Origin: Sulfuricella sp.
GTDB taxonomy: Bacteria > Pseudomonadota > Gammaproteobacteria > Burkholderiales > Sulfuricellaceae
Assembly (NCBI GenBank): GCA_023266195.1
Contig: JAHFRP010000002.1
Location: forward strand, 62,001 to 126,000
Direction of reading: 5' to 3'
Length of the DNA stretch: 64,000 bases
How positions within the stretch are numbered: the first letter of the stretch is position 1; each line of letters opens with the position of its first letter. The translations under genes were made by a program, and so were the position numbers. Under the pieces are notes generated by a model, which did not search any database, had not been told where the DNA came from, and saw only the letters and a list, made by a program, of their open reading frames with translations. Positions 1-13,167 of this stretch are shown one piece after another.

Positions 1-438
1 GTAGCCGAATTGTTGCCGGCCGAACCCGGATTCAGCCTGCTCGATGTCGGCGCTGGTTTGGGCGGAATGCTGTATTACCTCAGCATAAGGCGCCCCGACG
101 CGCGATTCCACGGCATGGAAATCGCGCCGCTTCCTTTTATATTGGCATGGTTGAGAAGATTGGCGAGAAGGGGAAACTACCGGGTCTGGTGGGGCGATTT
201 CTGGAAGCATAGTCTTGCCGCCCATGATGTCGTTTACGCCTATCTTTCCCCGGTTCCCATGGCGAAGCTTTGGGTCAAGGCTTGTCGGGAAATGCCGCCA
301 GACAGCCGTTTCATCAGCAACACCTTTCCCGTGCCCGACGCCGAGCCGGAAGAAATCGTCGAATTGGATGATTTTCACCATTCCCGGCTTTATGTTTACC
401 GGATACCCGTCCGCCACACCCCGGATGCGACGCCATGA
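1..438 (+). CDS. Class I SAM-dependent methyltransferase, 3' part only
   Basis: The reading frame is open from the first base, so the 5' end lies outside the window. The visible 145 residues contain a typical motif I of Rossmann-fold methyltransferases (LLDVGAGLGG), followed by an acidic residue after the second strand (GMEIAP). The substrate cannot be told from this part. The stop overlaps the start of the next gene by 4 bp (ATGA), so the two are probably co-transcribed and translationally coupled. The true start is not visible; a TTG at position 10 is only the first possible start inside the window. Confidence 0.75.
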   Translation, partial: VAELLPAEPGFSLLDVGAGLGGMLYYLSIRRPDARFHGMEIAPLPFILAWLRRLARRGNYRVWWGDFWKHSLAAHDVVYAYLSPVPMAKLWVKACREMPPDSRFISNTFPVPDAEPEEIVELDDFHHSRLYVYRIPVRHTPDATP

Positions 439-1892
439 AGTCTATCGAAGAATGGCGGGGTGACCTGAAAACCTGGGAGACGCCGGTGTTGCGGCGGACC
501 ATTACGGAACTTGGTAAGTTGGCCGCCAAGGCGGAACAGGTAAGCGCCGGCCAGATTGCCGACATCGTGCTACGCGACCCTCTGATGACGCTGAAAGTGC
601 TGCGTCTCGTCAATGGCATGTCGCGCAGCCGCCTCAGCAACGAAATCACGACCATCGAGCATGCCGTAGTAATGATGGGGGTCGTCCCGTTTTTCAACCG
701 TCATGCGGACCTCGCTGTCATCGAGGATAGCTTGGCTCCGGTTGCCGGCGCATTGCCGGAACTGATGCGCATTTTGAGTCGGGCGCATCATGCCGCCTGG
801 CAGGCGCGCGACTGGGCGATACTCCATGCGGACATGAAATCCGAAGAAGTATATATCGGTGCCTTGCTCTACGACTTGGGCGAAATCGTGTTGTGGTGCC
901 GTGCGCCCGATTTGGCCTCGCGGATATTGAAACAATCTCGGCGCAATAAAATCGGTCTGGTTGACGCGGAAAAAGCGATTCTTGGATTCGATCTGCGCGA
1001 GTTGCAATTCGCTCTTGCGGAAGCATGGAATCTGCCGGAATTGATGCGATCCTTCATGCATACCGAGGGTACGTCCAGACCGCGCATGCTGGGCGTAATC
1101 ATGGCGGCCTCAGTCGCGCGCCATGCCGAGTGGGGTTGGTACGGGGCGCAGCTTCCGGCCGATTACGAGGTGGTCGCCAACATGTTGCACACCTCGTTCG
1201 ATCAAGCCGTGTTTATCGTTCATAGCAATGCCGTCGCGGCGGCGCGCCAGTGGGAATGGTATGGAGTGCCGCCCCCAGCGGCGTGGCTGCCGATGCTGCC
1301 GGGCGAATGGCCTGCGGAACCGGACGATGAGGAAGAGCGCGCGGAGGGGAAAAACGAAACGACTGGAGCCTGTTTGATGCCGCGGACAGACGTGCTGCAA
1401 CAGATCATGGCGGAGATCTCGGCACATTTGGATGGCACATTGAATCTGCACGACATGATGTCGCTAGTGCTGAAAGGCATGCACCAGGGCATCGGCTTGA
1501 ACCGCGTGGTGTTCGCATTGATGACCGCCGACCGCCGTGCCTTGAGGGCCAAATACGTGGTTGGGGCCGAGGCGGGGTCGCCATTGCAGCAATTCAATAT
1601 CGACCTGGGCGCACCGCAACTTTTTTGCCGGCTAATGGAGAAGGTGCAGAGCCTCTGGTTTAGTGAACAAAACCGGGAGGTACTGGAGCCGATGATCCCT
1701 TTCGCGACGCAGCAAATGATCGGGCACGGCGATTTCTTTGCAATGTCGGTGTTCGTGCATGGCAAGCCGGTAGGGCTGTTCTACGCGGACCGGAAGCACG
1801 GGGAATGCAAGCTCGACGAACACAGCTATCAGGGATTCAAGGCTCTTTGCCTGCGGGCGGCGGAGGGCTTGGGGCACTTGGCGCGGAAGTAG
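435..1892 (+). CDS. HDOD domain protein with C-terminal GAF-like domain
   Basis: A 485-residue cytoplasmic protein. Residues about 15-215 match the HDOD fold, a catalytically dead HD-superfamily domain common in bacterial signalling proteins. An acidic linker near residue 300 leads into a GAF-like domain (about 315-480) that ends in the usual FYADR-type strand. HDOD-GAF proteins generally act as regulators of c-di-GMP, motility or cell-cycle pathways, but the ligand here is unknown. The start is the ATG overlapping the previous stop. The 3' end runs 56 bp into the oppositely oriented senB gene. Confidence 0.75.
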   Translation: MKSIEEWRGDLKTWETPVLRRTITELGKLAAKAEQVSAGQIADIVLRDPLMTLKVLRLVNGMSRSRLSNEITTIEHAVVMMGVVPFFNRHADLAVIEDSLAPVAGALPELMRILSRAHHAAWQARDWAILHADMKSEEVYIGALLYDLGEIVLWCRAPDLASRILKQSRRNKIGLVDAEKAILGFDLRELQFALAEAWNLPELMRSFMHTEGTSRPRMLGVIMAASVARHAEWGWYGAQLPADYEVVANMLHTSFDQAVFIVHSNAVAAARQWEWYGVPPPAAWLPMLPGEWPAEPDDEEERAEGKNETTGACLMPRTDVLQQIMAEISAHLDGTLNLHDMMSLVLKGMHQGIGLNRVVFALMTADRRALRAKYVVGAEAGSPLQQFNIDLGAPQLFCRLMEKVQSLWFSEQNREVLEPMIPFATQQMIGHGDFFAMSVFVHGKPVGLFYADRKHGECKLDEHSYQGFKALCLRAAEGLGHLARK

Positions 1893-2838
1893 CGGTCGCG
1901 GCGACGATGAGCGCCTTCAGCGCGGTTCGTTCGCGTTCTGGCAGGATCAGTTCTTTCCGCTCCCAACATTGCATTTTCAGCCTGCCATAGAAATCTGCAT
2001 TTTTTTCCGCCCGATAAAGCATGTCGGCCAGGGCTTGCTCGTCCGCGCACGGATAGTATCCAGCATAATCGGTGCCCAGCATCCCGATGTTGCCCGGTAC
2101 GTCCGAAGCAATCACCGGCACACCCGCGGCCAGCGCCTCGGAAATCGCGTTTGCGCCGCCCTCCATGAATGAGCTGATGACCATCAGTCGACTGCGCGCC
2201 AGTTCCCTGCGCACCTGCCAATGCGGAGATTCGCCGAGCCAGCGATAGCGGCGGTTGTGGCTCATCAATTCCCGCGCTTGCCTTGCCATGCTGTCGTCCA
2301 GTGCGCGGCCCATGTGGCGGACAAGAATTGTCGAATTCGCCGGTAGTGCCGCAGAAGCTAACGCACAGCGGAAAGGGTCTTTTTCCTCGCGCAGGTTGCC
2401 GATGACGCAGACGTCGAAGCGGCGCTTCGACGGCGCAACCAGCTTGAGCGCGCCTGCGGATTGATAGATGACGTGAGTTTTATCCCGGAGATATTGGGCA
2501 AGCTCGTTGAGTGCCATTTCCTGCAGCACCACCAGATGCGTGGCCAGCCGCATGGACTCCTGGGCATTTGCGTCTACCCTGATGTCGCGGTACAAATCGG
2601 TGCCAGTAAGGACTACAACCAGCGGCGCACCCGGCCGGAGCTCGGCAAAACGCTTGATTGAGGCGTGGCTGCGCCGGGCGTGAAGGGCCAGCATCAGGTC
2701 CGTATCCTTGCCATCCCACTCGACCTGTATGCCGACCCGATGACCCAGCTGGCGCAACATGCCGGCCCAGCGCTGCGCCGTGTTGCGGTTGCCGTTCCTG
2801 ACGCGGGCGGCGGCCGGTGTTACGATGACGATCTTCAT
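1837..2838 (-). CDS. senB: Selenosugar synthase SenB (glycosyltransferase-like)
   Basis: A 333-residue GT4-type glycosyltransferase. The N terminus (KIVIVTPAAARVRNGNR), the ALHARRS and LTGTDLYRD stretches and the C-terminal donor site (SSFMEGGANAISEALAAG) match the family annotated as selenoneine biosynthesis selenosugar synthase. SenB is known to join selenophosphate to a UDP-sugar to make a selenosugar, which SenA then couples to hercynine. No senA is seen in this window; selD lies about 36 kb away. The C terminus is an Ala/Ser/Pro-rich tail that overlaps the convergent HDOD gene by 56 bp, perhaps after loss of an earlier stop. The family call rests on recognition, not on alignment. Confidence 0.72.
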   Translation of the reverse strand: MKIVIVTPAAARVRNGNRNTAQRWAGMLRQLGHRVGIQVEWDGKDTDLMLALHARRSHASIKRFAELRPGAPLVVVLTGTDLYRDIRVDANAQESMRLATHLVVLQEMALNELAQYLRDKTHVIYQSAGALKLVAPSKRRFDVCVIGNLREEKDPFRCALASAALPANSTILVRHMGRALDDSMARQARELMSHNRRYRWLGESPHWQVRRELARSRLMVISSFMEGGANAISEALAAGVPVIASDVPGNIGMLGTDYAGYYPCADEQALADMLYRAEKNADFYGRLKMQCWERKELILPERERTALKALIVAATATSAPSAPSPPPPAGKEP

Positions 2839-2895
2839 AAAAAACCTGATAGAGAGCTGGCTGAGACAGCTAGCGGCCTAGCCGACGATACCATC

Positions 2896-3672
2896 ATGAA
2901 AACCATTACATCAAGAGAAAACCCCCTGTTCAAAAACGTGAAGAAGCTCGCCACTACCGCGAAAGAGCGCCGGAAGACGGGCCAAACATTGCTTGACGGC
3001 ATTCACCTGGTGTCCGCTTATCGCGAGGCGGGCGGCCTGCCGGAAGCCGTCCTGGTCGCCGCCTCCGCCAGGAAGAATCAGGAAATCGGGGATTTCCTGG
3101 CTGAAACGCCGGCAGCGAATCTGATCGTGCTGAACGATGAGTTGTTTCGCGAAATCTCCACCGTGGAAACGCCGACCGGGATTGCCGCGCTGATCCGCGT
3201 TCCGGTTCCGGTTGCGGCGGAGGGTGGCGATTGCCGCGTGCTGCTGGAAGACATCCAGGATCCCGGCAATCTGGGCTCGATCCTACGCTCCGCCGCGGCA
3301 GCTGGAATCGGGCGGGTTTACCTGTCGACGGGGTGTGCCGACGCCTGGTCGCCCAAGGTGATGCGGGCCGGTATGGGTGCGCATTTCCATTTGTCGATTT
3401 ACGAGCACAGCGATTTGGCACAGATTGCGCGGGATTTTTCCGGGGAGGTTGTCGCAACGATTCCGCATGCCGAAAATAGCTTGTTCGACCTGGATTTGCG
3501 CGGGGTGGTGGCATTCGTCATCGGCAACGAGGGCGCCGGAATTTCCGCCCAGTTGCTGGAAACCGCCCGCAGCAGGGTTACGATCCCCATGCCCGGCGTT
3601 GTCGAGTCGCTGAATGCCGCGGCGGCTGCGGCGATCTGTTTTTTCGAGCGGGTACGCCAGGTCGGCGCATGA
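2896..3672 (+). CDS. TrmH/SpoU family RNA 2'-O-methyltransferase
   Basis: A 258-residue SPOUT methyltransferase. It has the three class motifs in order: NLGSILRSAAAAG near residue 124, FVIGNEGAGIS near 210, and the knot motif IPMPGVVESLNAAAAAA near 230. The N-terminal part (TSRENPLFKNVKKL) resembles the L30e-like substrate-binding domain of TsnR/RlmB-type enzymes that methylate rRNA. The start at 2896 was chosen because the 77 residues encoded upstream in frame lie over the senB 5' end and lack family character. The exact nucleotide target cannot be told. Confidence 0.85.
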   Translation: MKTITSRENPLFKNVKKLATTAKERRKTGQTLLDGIHLVSAYREAGGLPEAVLVAASARKNQEIGDFLAETPAANLIVLNDELFREISTVETPTGIAALIRVPVPVAAEGGDCRVLLEDIQDPGNLGSILRSAAAAGIGRVYLSTGCADAWSPKVMRAGMGAHFHLSIYEHSDLAQIARDFSGEVVATIPHAENSLFDLDLRGVVAFVIGNEGAGISAQLLETARSRVTIPMPGVVESLNAAAAAAICFFERVRQVGA

Positions 3673-3681
3673 ATGGCGCGG

Positions 3682-5469
3682 CTAATACCCTAAAGCCCTT
3701 GCTGCCTGATAGAACACAAAGCTGAGCAGCCATGCCAGCCCGAGCGGAAACGTCACGGCGAACAGCGTAAAGGGGACGCTTTTCGATTCGCTACGGATGG
3801 TGGCGATGGTGGAAAGACAAGGCGTGTAAACCAGGGTGAACAGCATGAAGCTGTACGCCTGCACCCAATCCAGTTGCTGCGCCATCATGCCGGTGAGGGC
3901 GTTTCCCTCAAGACCGTAGATGACGGCCAGCGAACCGACCACGATCTCTTTTGCCACAAAACCAAAAATCAGGGCAATGGCGAGATGCTGGTCGATGCCG
4001 ATCGGAGCGAGCAGCGGCTGCATGAAATGGCCGATCATGCCGGCCCAGGTGTCGATGCCGCCCGGTGCCGCGCTTTGGGGAAAGTGCGTAAGCAACCAGA
4101 CCAGCACTACCCCGGCAATGATGAACTTGCTGGCGCGGTGGAGAAAATGCCGCACTTCATGCCAGCCACGCAGAACCATCTGGCGCCAAGTCGGGAAACG
4201 GTAGGGCGGCAATTCGAGAATGAAAGGTTCGTTATTCTGGAAGCGATTCTTGAACAAAACAGCGGTGGTGAAGGCTGCCGCAAAACTGAACAGATACAGG
4301 CTGAACAGCACGAGCGGCGCGGCCTTGGGCGAGAAGATCGCCGTGGTGATGAAGACGAATACCTGTAGCCGTGCCGAACACAACGAAAATGGGATTACCA
4401 GCATGGTCAGCAGGCGCAGGCTGCGCGAGCGCATCACGCGCGTACCCATCAGTGCCGGCACGTTGCAGCCGAAGCCCAGCAACATCATCACGAAACTGCG
4501 CCCGTCCAATCCCAGCTTGGCCATCAGCGCATCCATCAGAAACGCGGCGCGGGACAGGTAGCCGCTGTCTTCCACCAGCGCCATGAACAGGAAAAACAGG
4601 ACGATGACGGGTACGAACGTGGCGACCGTGCCCACGCCGTTGTAAATACCGTCGACCAACAGGCCGTGCAGCGCCGCAGGCAGGCCGGCCAGCGCAGGCT
4701 CCAGCGCGCCTTGTCTGAATGCTTCCAGCAGCCAGCCGACGCCATCCTGCAAAGGCTTGCCGAGCAGGAAAATCGCTTGGAACAGCAGGTACATGATCAG
4801 GAAAAACAGCGGCAGCCCGAGCCAGGGATGGAGCATAAAGCTATCGAGCCGCGTGGTGAGTTTGTCGGATAGCTGGACGGGAATCTGCACGGTATTTTTG
4901 AGCACCGCCTCCATGTCGGTCTCGATCTGATCGTCGGCCGCCAGCAGGACTTGCAGCTTTTCCGGCGGAACCGGGGTGCTGCTCCGCACGGATTGGGCGA
5001 TGATTCGATGCGCGTCCTGGTAGCCGTTGCCATATTTAGCGCTGAGCAGCGCGACGGGCATGCCCAGCGCGGCGGACATTTTTGCGGCATCGACGCTGAT
5101 GCCGAACTTTTTGGCTTCGTCGGCCATATTCAGCAGCAGCACGGCGGGCAGGCACAGCTGCTTGATTTGCAGCGCCAGGCTGAGCTGGCGTTCGATCTGC
5201 GTGGCGTTGAGGATGATGACGACGAGATCGACTGGGTTCTTTTCCAGAAAGTGGCGCACCACCTGTTCGTCGTCCGAGAAACCGTGCAGGTCGTAAATCC
5301 CCGGCAAATCGACCAGCTCGACCATTTCGCCCGCGAGCAGTAACTTGGCACCGAGCAGATCGACGGTAATGCCCGGCCAGTTGCCGACTCGTGCGGAGGC
5401 GCCGGTGGCGCGGTTGAAGAACGTGGATTTGCCGGTGTTCGGCATGCCGATGAGGGCGACGCGTTTCAT
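3682..5469 (-). CDS. feoB: Ferrous iron transporter FeoB
   Basis: A 595-residue inner-membrane Fe(II) transporter with a cytoplasmic G domain. G1 is GMPNTGKST (residues 8-16), G3 is DLPG (54-57) and G4 is NMAD (114-117). The membrane part carries the gate motifs, including GFGCNVPA and a CSAR sequence after the first gate. It is shorter than the 770-residue enterobacterial protein, mainly because the region between G domain and membrane and the C terminus are compact. Its start overlaps the feoA stop by 4 bp, so feoA-feoB form an operon. No feoC was seen. Confidence 0.93.
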   Translation of the reverse strand: MKRVALIGMPNTGKSTFFNRATGASARVGNWPGITVDLLGAKLLLAGEMVELVDLPGIYDLHGFSDDEQVVRHFLEKNPVDLVVIILNATQIERQLSLALQIKQLCLPAVLLLNMADEAKKFGISVDAAKMSAALGMPVALLSAKYGNGYQDAHRIIAQSVRSSTPVPPEKLQVLLAADDQIETDMEAVLKNTVQIPVQLSDKLTTRLDSFMLHPWLGLPLFFLIMYLLFQAIFLLGKPLQDGVGWLLEAFRQGALEPALAGLPAALHGLLVDGIYNGVGTVATFVPVIVLFFLFMALVEDSGYLSRAAFLMDALMAKLGLDGRSFVMMLLGFGCNVPALMGTRVMRSRSLRLLTMLVIPFSLCSARLQVFVFITTAIFSPKAAPLVLFSLYLFSFAAAFTTAVLFKNRFQNNEPFILELPPYRFPTWRQMVLRGWHEVRHFLHRASKFIIAGVVLVWLLTHFPQSAAPGGIDTWAGMIGHFMQPLLAPIGIDQHLAIALIFGFVAKEIVVGSLAVIYGLEGNALTGMMAQQLDWVQAYSFMLFTLVYTPCLSTIATIRSESKSVPFTLFAVTFPLGLAWLLSFVFYQAARALGY

Positions 5470-5705
5470 CGGGCGAGCGGTTGAACTTCGATTTTTTGCG
5501 CTTCCTTACGGCGCAGCATGATGTCGGTCGCCCCGATGCGAACGTGGAGTGGGCCGGAAAACCGGCCAAGCCGGATGACCTCGACACGCTTGCCGATGCG
5601 GAAACCCAATGCGGCCAGCCGGTGGAGCAGTGCCCTGTCGGTGTGGACAGCGGCAATCGTGCCGGTTTCGCCGGGTTTGAGTGTTTCGAGGTTGACGTTG
5701 GTCAT
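5466..5705 (-). CDS. feoA: Ferrous iron transport protein FeoA
   Basis: A 79-residue SH3-like protein with the family pattern LETLKPGETGTI, LHRLAALGFRIGKRVEV and IMLRRKEA. FeoA assists FeoB at the cytoplasmic membrane. The start at 5705 was chosen by family length; the frame stays open further upstream but there it overlaps pyrG. feoA is first in the feoAB operon and lies divergent to pyrG. A Fur-box-like sequence lies 22 bp upstream. Confidence 0.9.
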   Translation of the reverse strand: MTNVNLETLKPGETGTIAAVHTDRALLHRLAALGFRIGKRVEVIRLGRFSGPLHVRIGATDIMLRRKEAQKIEVQPLAR

Positions 5706-5726
5706 GGCCGTTGGGTCGACTGTGTT

Positions 5727-5745
5727 GCGAATGGTTCTTATTGTC
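5727..5745 (-). promoter_or_regulatory. Candidate Fur box upstream of feoA
   Basis: Read on the minus strand, the 19 bases GACAATAAGAACCATTCGC match the classical Fur consensus GATAATGATAATCATTATC at 13 of 19 positions. The site lies 22 bp upstream of the feoA start, where a repressor could block a promoter, and feoAB is a well-known Fur target. The match is imperfect, so this is a candidate. Confidence 0.45.
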
Positions 5746-5751
5746 GCATAG

Positions 5752-9663
<3,912 letters not shown>

Positions 9664-9664
9664 C

Positions 9665-9988
9665 ATGCGCTGGCTGACCCTCATACTCGTCGCACTGATT
9701 GCCGCGCTTCAATATCCCTTGTGGCTGGGGAAGGGCAGTTGGCTGCGGGTATGGGAGGTGGACCGGGCCGCGACGCAACAGAAGGAAATCAACCAGAAAC
9801 TGACGGCGCGCAACGCCTCGCTCGATGCCGAGGTGCGCGATCTCAAGCAAGGCTATGAAGCCATCGAAGAGCGTGCCCGCAGCGAGCTGGGCATGATCAA
9901 GCGCGACGAGATTTTCTTCCAGGTGCTGGAAGAGCCGAAATCCCAGGCGGCCCCGCCGCCCAAGGCGCCAAAGAAAGCCGCGCCGTAA
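9665..9988 (+). CDS. ftsB: Cell division protein FtsB
   Basis: A 107-residue bitopic membrane protein. A transmembrane helix at residues 3-20 ([17 protein letters not shown]) is followed by a leucine-heptad coiled coil (about 30-75) and a Pro/Lys-rich periplasmic tail. FtsB forms the FtsQBL complex of the divisome. The start begins 1 bp after the eno stop codon, the usual eno-ftsB arrangement in beta- and gammaproteobacteria. Confidence 0.92.
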   Translation: MRWLTLILVALIAALQYPLWLGKGSWLRVWEVDRAATQQKEINQKLTARNASLDAEVRDLKQGYEAIEERARSELGMIKRDEIFFQVLEEPKSQAAPPPKAPKKAAP

Positions 9989-9998
9989 CGAAGCTATT

Positions 9999-10016
9999 AT
10001 CAAACGGTTCTTTGAT
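9999..10016. promoter_or_regulatory. Candidate operator of the ArsR-rhodanese gene
   Basis: An inverted repeat, ATCAAA-N6-TTTGAT, overlaps the -35 box of the following promoter. ArsR-family repressors usually bind such dyads in their own promoters, so autorepression is a reasonable inference. Confidence 0.4.
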
Positions 10017-10041
10017 TAGGCCATGCCGAACCGAATATAAT
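10012..10041 (+). promoter_or_regulatory. Promoter of the ArsR-rhodanese gene
   Basis: TTGATT (10012-10017) and a perfect TATAAT (10036-10041) are 18 bp apart. The predicted leader is about 30 nt and ends at the ATG at 10079. Confidence 0.6.
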
Positions 10042-10078
10042 GGTTTTCATCTCAACATTCTCTTTCTTCGTGTTCTCC

Positions 10079-10738
10079 ATGACCACTGTCGCGCCGAAAA
10101 AGAAGCTCTTCGAAAACTTCGCCCGCGTCGCGAAAGCGCTTGCGAGCGCCAATCGGCTTGAACTGCTGGAGGCGCTTGCCCAGGGCGAACGAAGCGTGGA
10201 CGGGCTGGCGCAGGCGAGCGGCATGTCCGTCGCCAACACTTCCCATCACCTCCAGATCCTGCGCGAAGGTGGGCTGGCCCAGTCGCGCAAGGAGGGAACC
10301 CAGGTCATCTACAGCCTGACCGATGAAAAAATACTCTCGCTGCTGGCGGATATCCGCTACGTCGCGGAGCGGCACCTGGCCGAGGTGGAGCGCATCGTGC
10401 GCGAAAACTTCGAGAGCAGGGACAATCTCACTCCCGTTCGCCGCGACCAGCTTCTGGGGCTGGTGAAATCGGGAGAGGCGATGGTCATCGACGTCCGCCC
10501 GCCTGCCGAATATGATGCCGGCCATATCCCTGGGGCGGTCAATATACCCCTTGAATCGCTGCCGCAGCGGTTAAGCGAATTACCCCGCGACCAGGAGATT
10601 GTTGCCTACTGCCGTGGCCCCTATTGCATGCTGGCCTTCGAGGCGGTGGAACAACTGCGCCGGCATGGCCACCGGGCTCGCCGGCTGGAAGACGGCTTCC
10701 CGGAGTGGAAGGTGGATCACCTTCCCATAGATCAATAA
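10079..10738 (+). CDS. ArsR-family regulator fused to a rhodanese domain
   Basis: A 219-residue protein. Residues 1-95 form an ArsR-type winged helix (LASANRLELLEALAQGERSVDGLAQASG... SHHLQILREGGL). Residues about 125-215 form a rhodanese domain with VIDVRPPAEYDAGHIPGA and the active-site loop YCRGPYC. The winged-helix part has no cysteine, so a classical metal or persulfide site there is absent. The rhodanese loop, with two cysteines, may be the sulfur-sensing part. The start at 10079 sits about 30 nt after a strong promoter. Such fusions are known but poorly studied. Confidence 0.85.
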   Translation: MTTVAPKKKLFENFARVAKALASANRLELLEALAQGERSVDGLAQASGMSVANTSHHLQILREGGLAQSRKEGTQVIYSLTDEKILSLLADIRYVAERHLAEVERIVRENFESRDNLTPVRRDQLLGLVKSGEAMVIDVRPPAEYDAGHIPGAVNIPLESLPQRLSELPRDQEIVAYCRGPYCMLAFEAVEQLRRHGHRARRLEDGFPEWKVDHLPIDQ

Positions 10739-10780
10739 GCTTTCTCGGCAATTTGAGCTTCCCCCGGAATTTCGTCTCCC

Positions 10781-11043
10781 AAGGGTGATGTAACCGACAC
10801 GGCTCTGGGTGCCTTCTATCGCCGTCTGGCGGCTCGCGTCGGCAAGGCTAAGGCCGTAACAGCCACGGTGCGGAAGATCGTGGTGCTGTTCTACAATGCG
10901 ATGCGATTCGGTATCGCCTACCAAGACCTGGGGCCGACCAGTACGAACGCAAGTACCGAGAGCGTGTGGTCAAGCAACTGCACCGGCGTGCTGCCCAATT
11001 TGGGTTTGCCATGCAGCCCCAAGACCCGCAGGCTTATAGTTGA
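10781..11043 (+). pseudogene. IS110-family transposase C-terminal remnant
   Basis: The first frame reads DTALGAFYRRLAARVGKAKA... LFYNAMRFGIAY, and a second frame continues with DQYERKYRERVVKQLHRRA and a stop at 11041. Together they resemble the C-terminal end of IS110/IS116-type transposases. There is a frameshift near 10935 and no N-terminal catalytic part, so it is inactive. Confidence 0.6.
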
Positions 11044-11194
11044 GTTTCTTAGGAAAGCGACGGCGTACTTCGCAAGGGATGCGCTGTGAAGTACGCCTGG
11101 ATCGGCACGCTGCGCAAGGCGTTCGACCTGACCCAGATGTGCGCGGTGCTGGATGTCAGCCTGAGCAGCTACCGCGCCTGGGAGCGCGGCGGAA
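11042..11194 (+). pseudogene. IS3-family transposase remnant (end of orfA, start of orfB)
   Basis: The end of an OrfA (EFLRKATAYFARDAL, stop at 11087) overlaps the start of an OrfB (GTG at 11086, KYAWIGTLRKAFDLTQMCAVLDV). This is the usual IS3 junction. The OrfB frame is cut after about 36 residues, exactly where the IS21-type terminal repeat begins. The IS21 element therefore probably landed in this copy. Confidence 0.6.
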
Positions 11195-11254
11195 TGTCAA
11201 CGGCGATTTAAAACTGACACACTTTTCCAGCGAACGGCGATTCAAATCTGATAC
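11195..11254. repeat. IS21-family terminal repeats
   Basis: Starting with TGT at 11195, two 22-bp copies lie at 11199-11220 and 11233-11254 and agree at 19 of 22 positions. IS21-family ends carry such multiple repeated binding sites. They border the istB remnant and mark one end of that element. Confidence 0.6.
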
Positions 11255-11278
11255 GCCACCATTCCATTTTTCGGCCAC

Positions 11279-11705
<427 letters not shown>

Positions 11706-13167
11706 AGCCGGGCTCCGCGCCTACGCCAGCGAGCCGCAGGTTTAACACTCCCAGGCCGTGGCTGGCGAGCCAGCGCCACACCTTTTCAGACAGCATTTCG
11801 AGGCATTGCCGGCAAGACGCCAGGGCCTCGCGGTTGTCCAGCGCTTCCTTTGACGCTCGGGCCTTGACTACATGGTTTTTGCTCGGGACGTTGCCAGTCA
11901 CGCGTGGTTGGTAGTCGCCGGCGTGGTTGCGGAACAGGTAGACCTGGCAATCGGCACGGTGTTGGGCTGGCAAGTGCTGCCGGATGTCTTTGATGAACTC
12001 GTTGCTGTGGCAAGTGACGATGAGCTGAGTTTGGGCGAAATGGTCGCTCTTGACAATTGTCTTGCGGATGCCGCTGCGGTGGTCGTGGTCGATGGCATTG
12101 ATCGCGTCGTCGAACACGATCAGCGGGCTTAGAATGCTCAGGCCCTTGGCGAGCAGGATCGCCAGGCCCAGGCATCGGATGCGGCCTTCACTGAGAATGC
12201 GCAGAGCATCCACACGAACTTGCGGATTGCCACGAAATGAAATATCGATCTTTTGATCGGCCGTCAGCGGTAGATGTAGGGCCGCGAGCTTGTCCGGCTC
12301 CAAGTCGTTGCGATTAAACTCGTTGTAGAGGTTCATGGCTTGCAGTCGCCAGGACTGCCGTGTTAGAGGTCTTTGAACGACACCTGGCTGCTTGCGGGCC
12401 TCGAGCTTGTCGGCGATGCCCGTGAGCTCTTATTGGCCCTGGCGTGACGCCTCAAAGGCGTTCAGCAGTCCTTGGCGCGAAAGGCCAATGGCCGCTGGCG
12501 GCACTGCGTTGAGGATGCCTTCGAGCTGTTGCAGGCGGCCGGGCGCTTCGGCAGTGCCGATGAACGCCCTGAGCCCTGCATACGTCATGCCCACCGAGTG
12601 CGTAAGTGCGAGGGAGGCATCTTCGGCAGCTAGGTCCAGCAGGGCCTTTGCCTCGCCGTTGACCGTGGCTTGGTCCGTGGCCAGGGCGTTGCGTTTGCCG
12701 GTTAGCACGAGTTGCTTGGCGGCGGTCAACACGAGCTGCTGGTCAACGGACTCGTTGAAGTGGCCCACAAACTCGTTAAACTTGTCCATGCCAAACAGCG
12801 TGGCGATCAGCTCGGTGCGTTGAGTTGGCGGGCGAGCGGCGATTCGAGAGAACGCGTCGATGCGATTCTTCTCGATGAAGCAAAACCGGAAGGTGTCGGG
12901 ATTGGATGCAACAGCCACTTCCCGGTTCTGGTGGTCGGTGGCCCGCAAGGCTGGTGGCTCAAAGCGCCGCGCGTGGATGTTGGCGAGATATGTGTGCCCG
13001 TCGATGCGTTTGGTCTCGGCTTCTTCGACAGAGCCCAATAGGCCGAACTCCAGGCCTTCGCAGAAGCTGGTTTTCCCGCTACCGTTGGGGCCGTAGAACA
13101 AGATGACACGCTTTTGCAGGTCGAAGGGCTCCGGCGTCTGAAAGCCCCGGAACGGGCCAATGGTCAT
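11706..13167 (-). pseudogene. SMC/RecF-like AAA ATPase gene with an in-frame stop, 3' truncated
   Basis: The first 245 residues (to 12433) carry a Walker A motif in FYGPNGSGKTSFCEGLEFGLLG, and the region after it includes FIEKNRIDAF. A TAA at 12430-12432 interrupts the frame. The same frame then continues with an ABC-type signature (LSEGRIRCLGLAILLAK), a Walker B (LIVFDDAINAID) and a switch histidine in IVTCHSNEF. Joined, these form one ABC-type ATPase with an insertion between the two lobes, like those in restriction or phage-defence loci. The 3' end is cut by the IS21 remnant near 11706. An upstream stop limits the N terminus, so a missing N-terminal part is possible. The exact family was not recognised. 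Confidence 0.6.
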
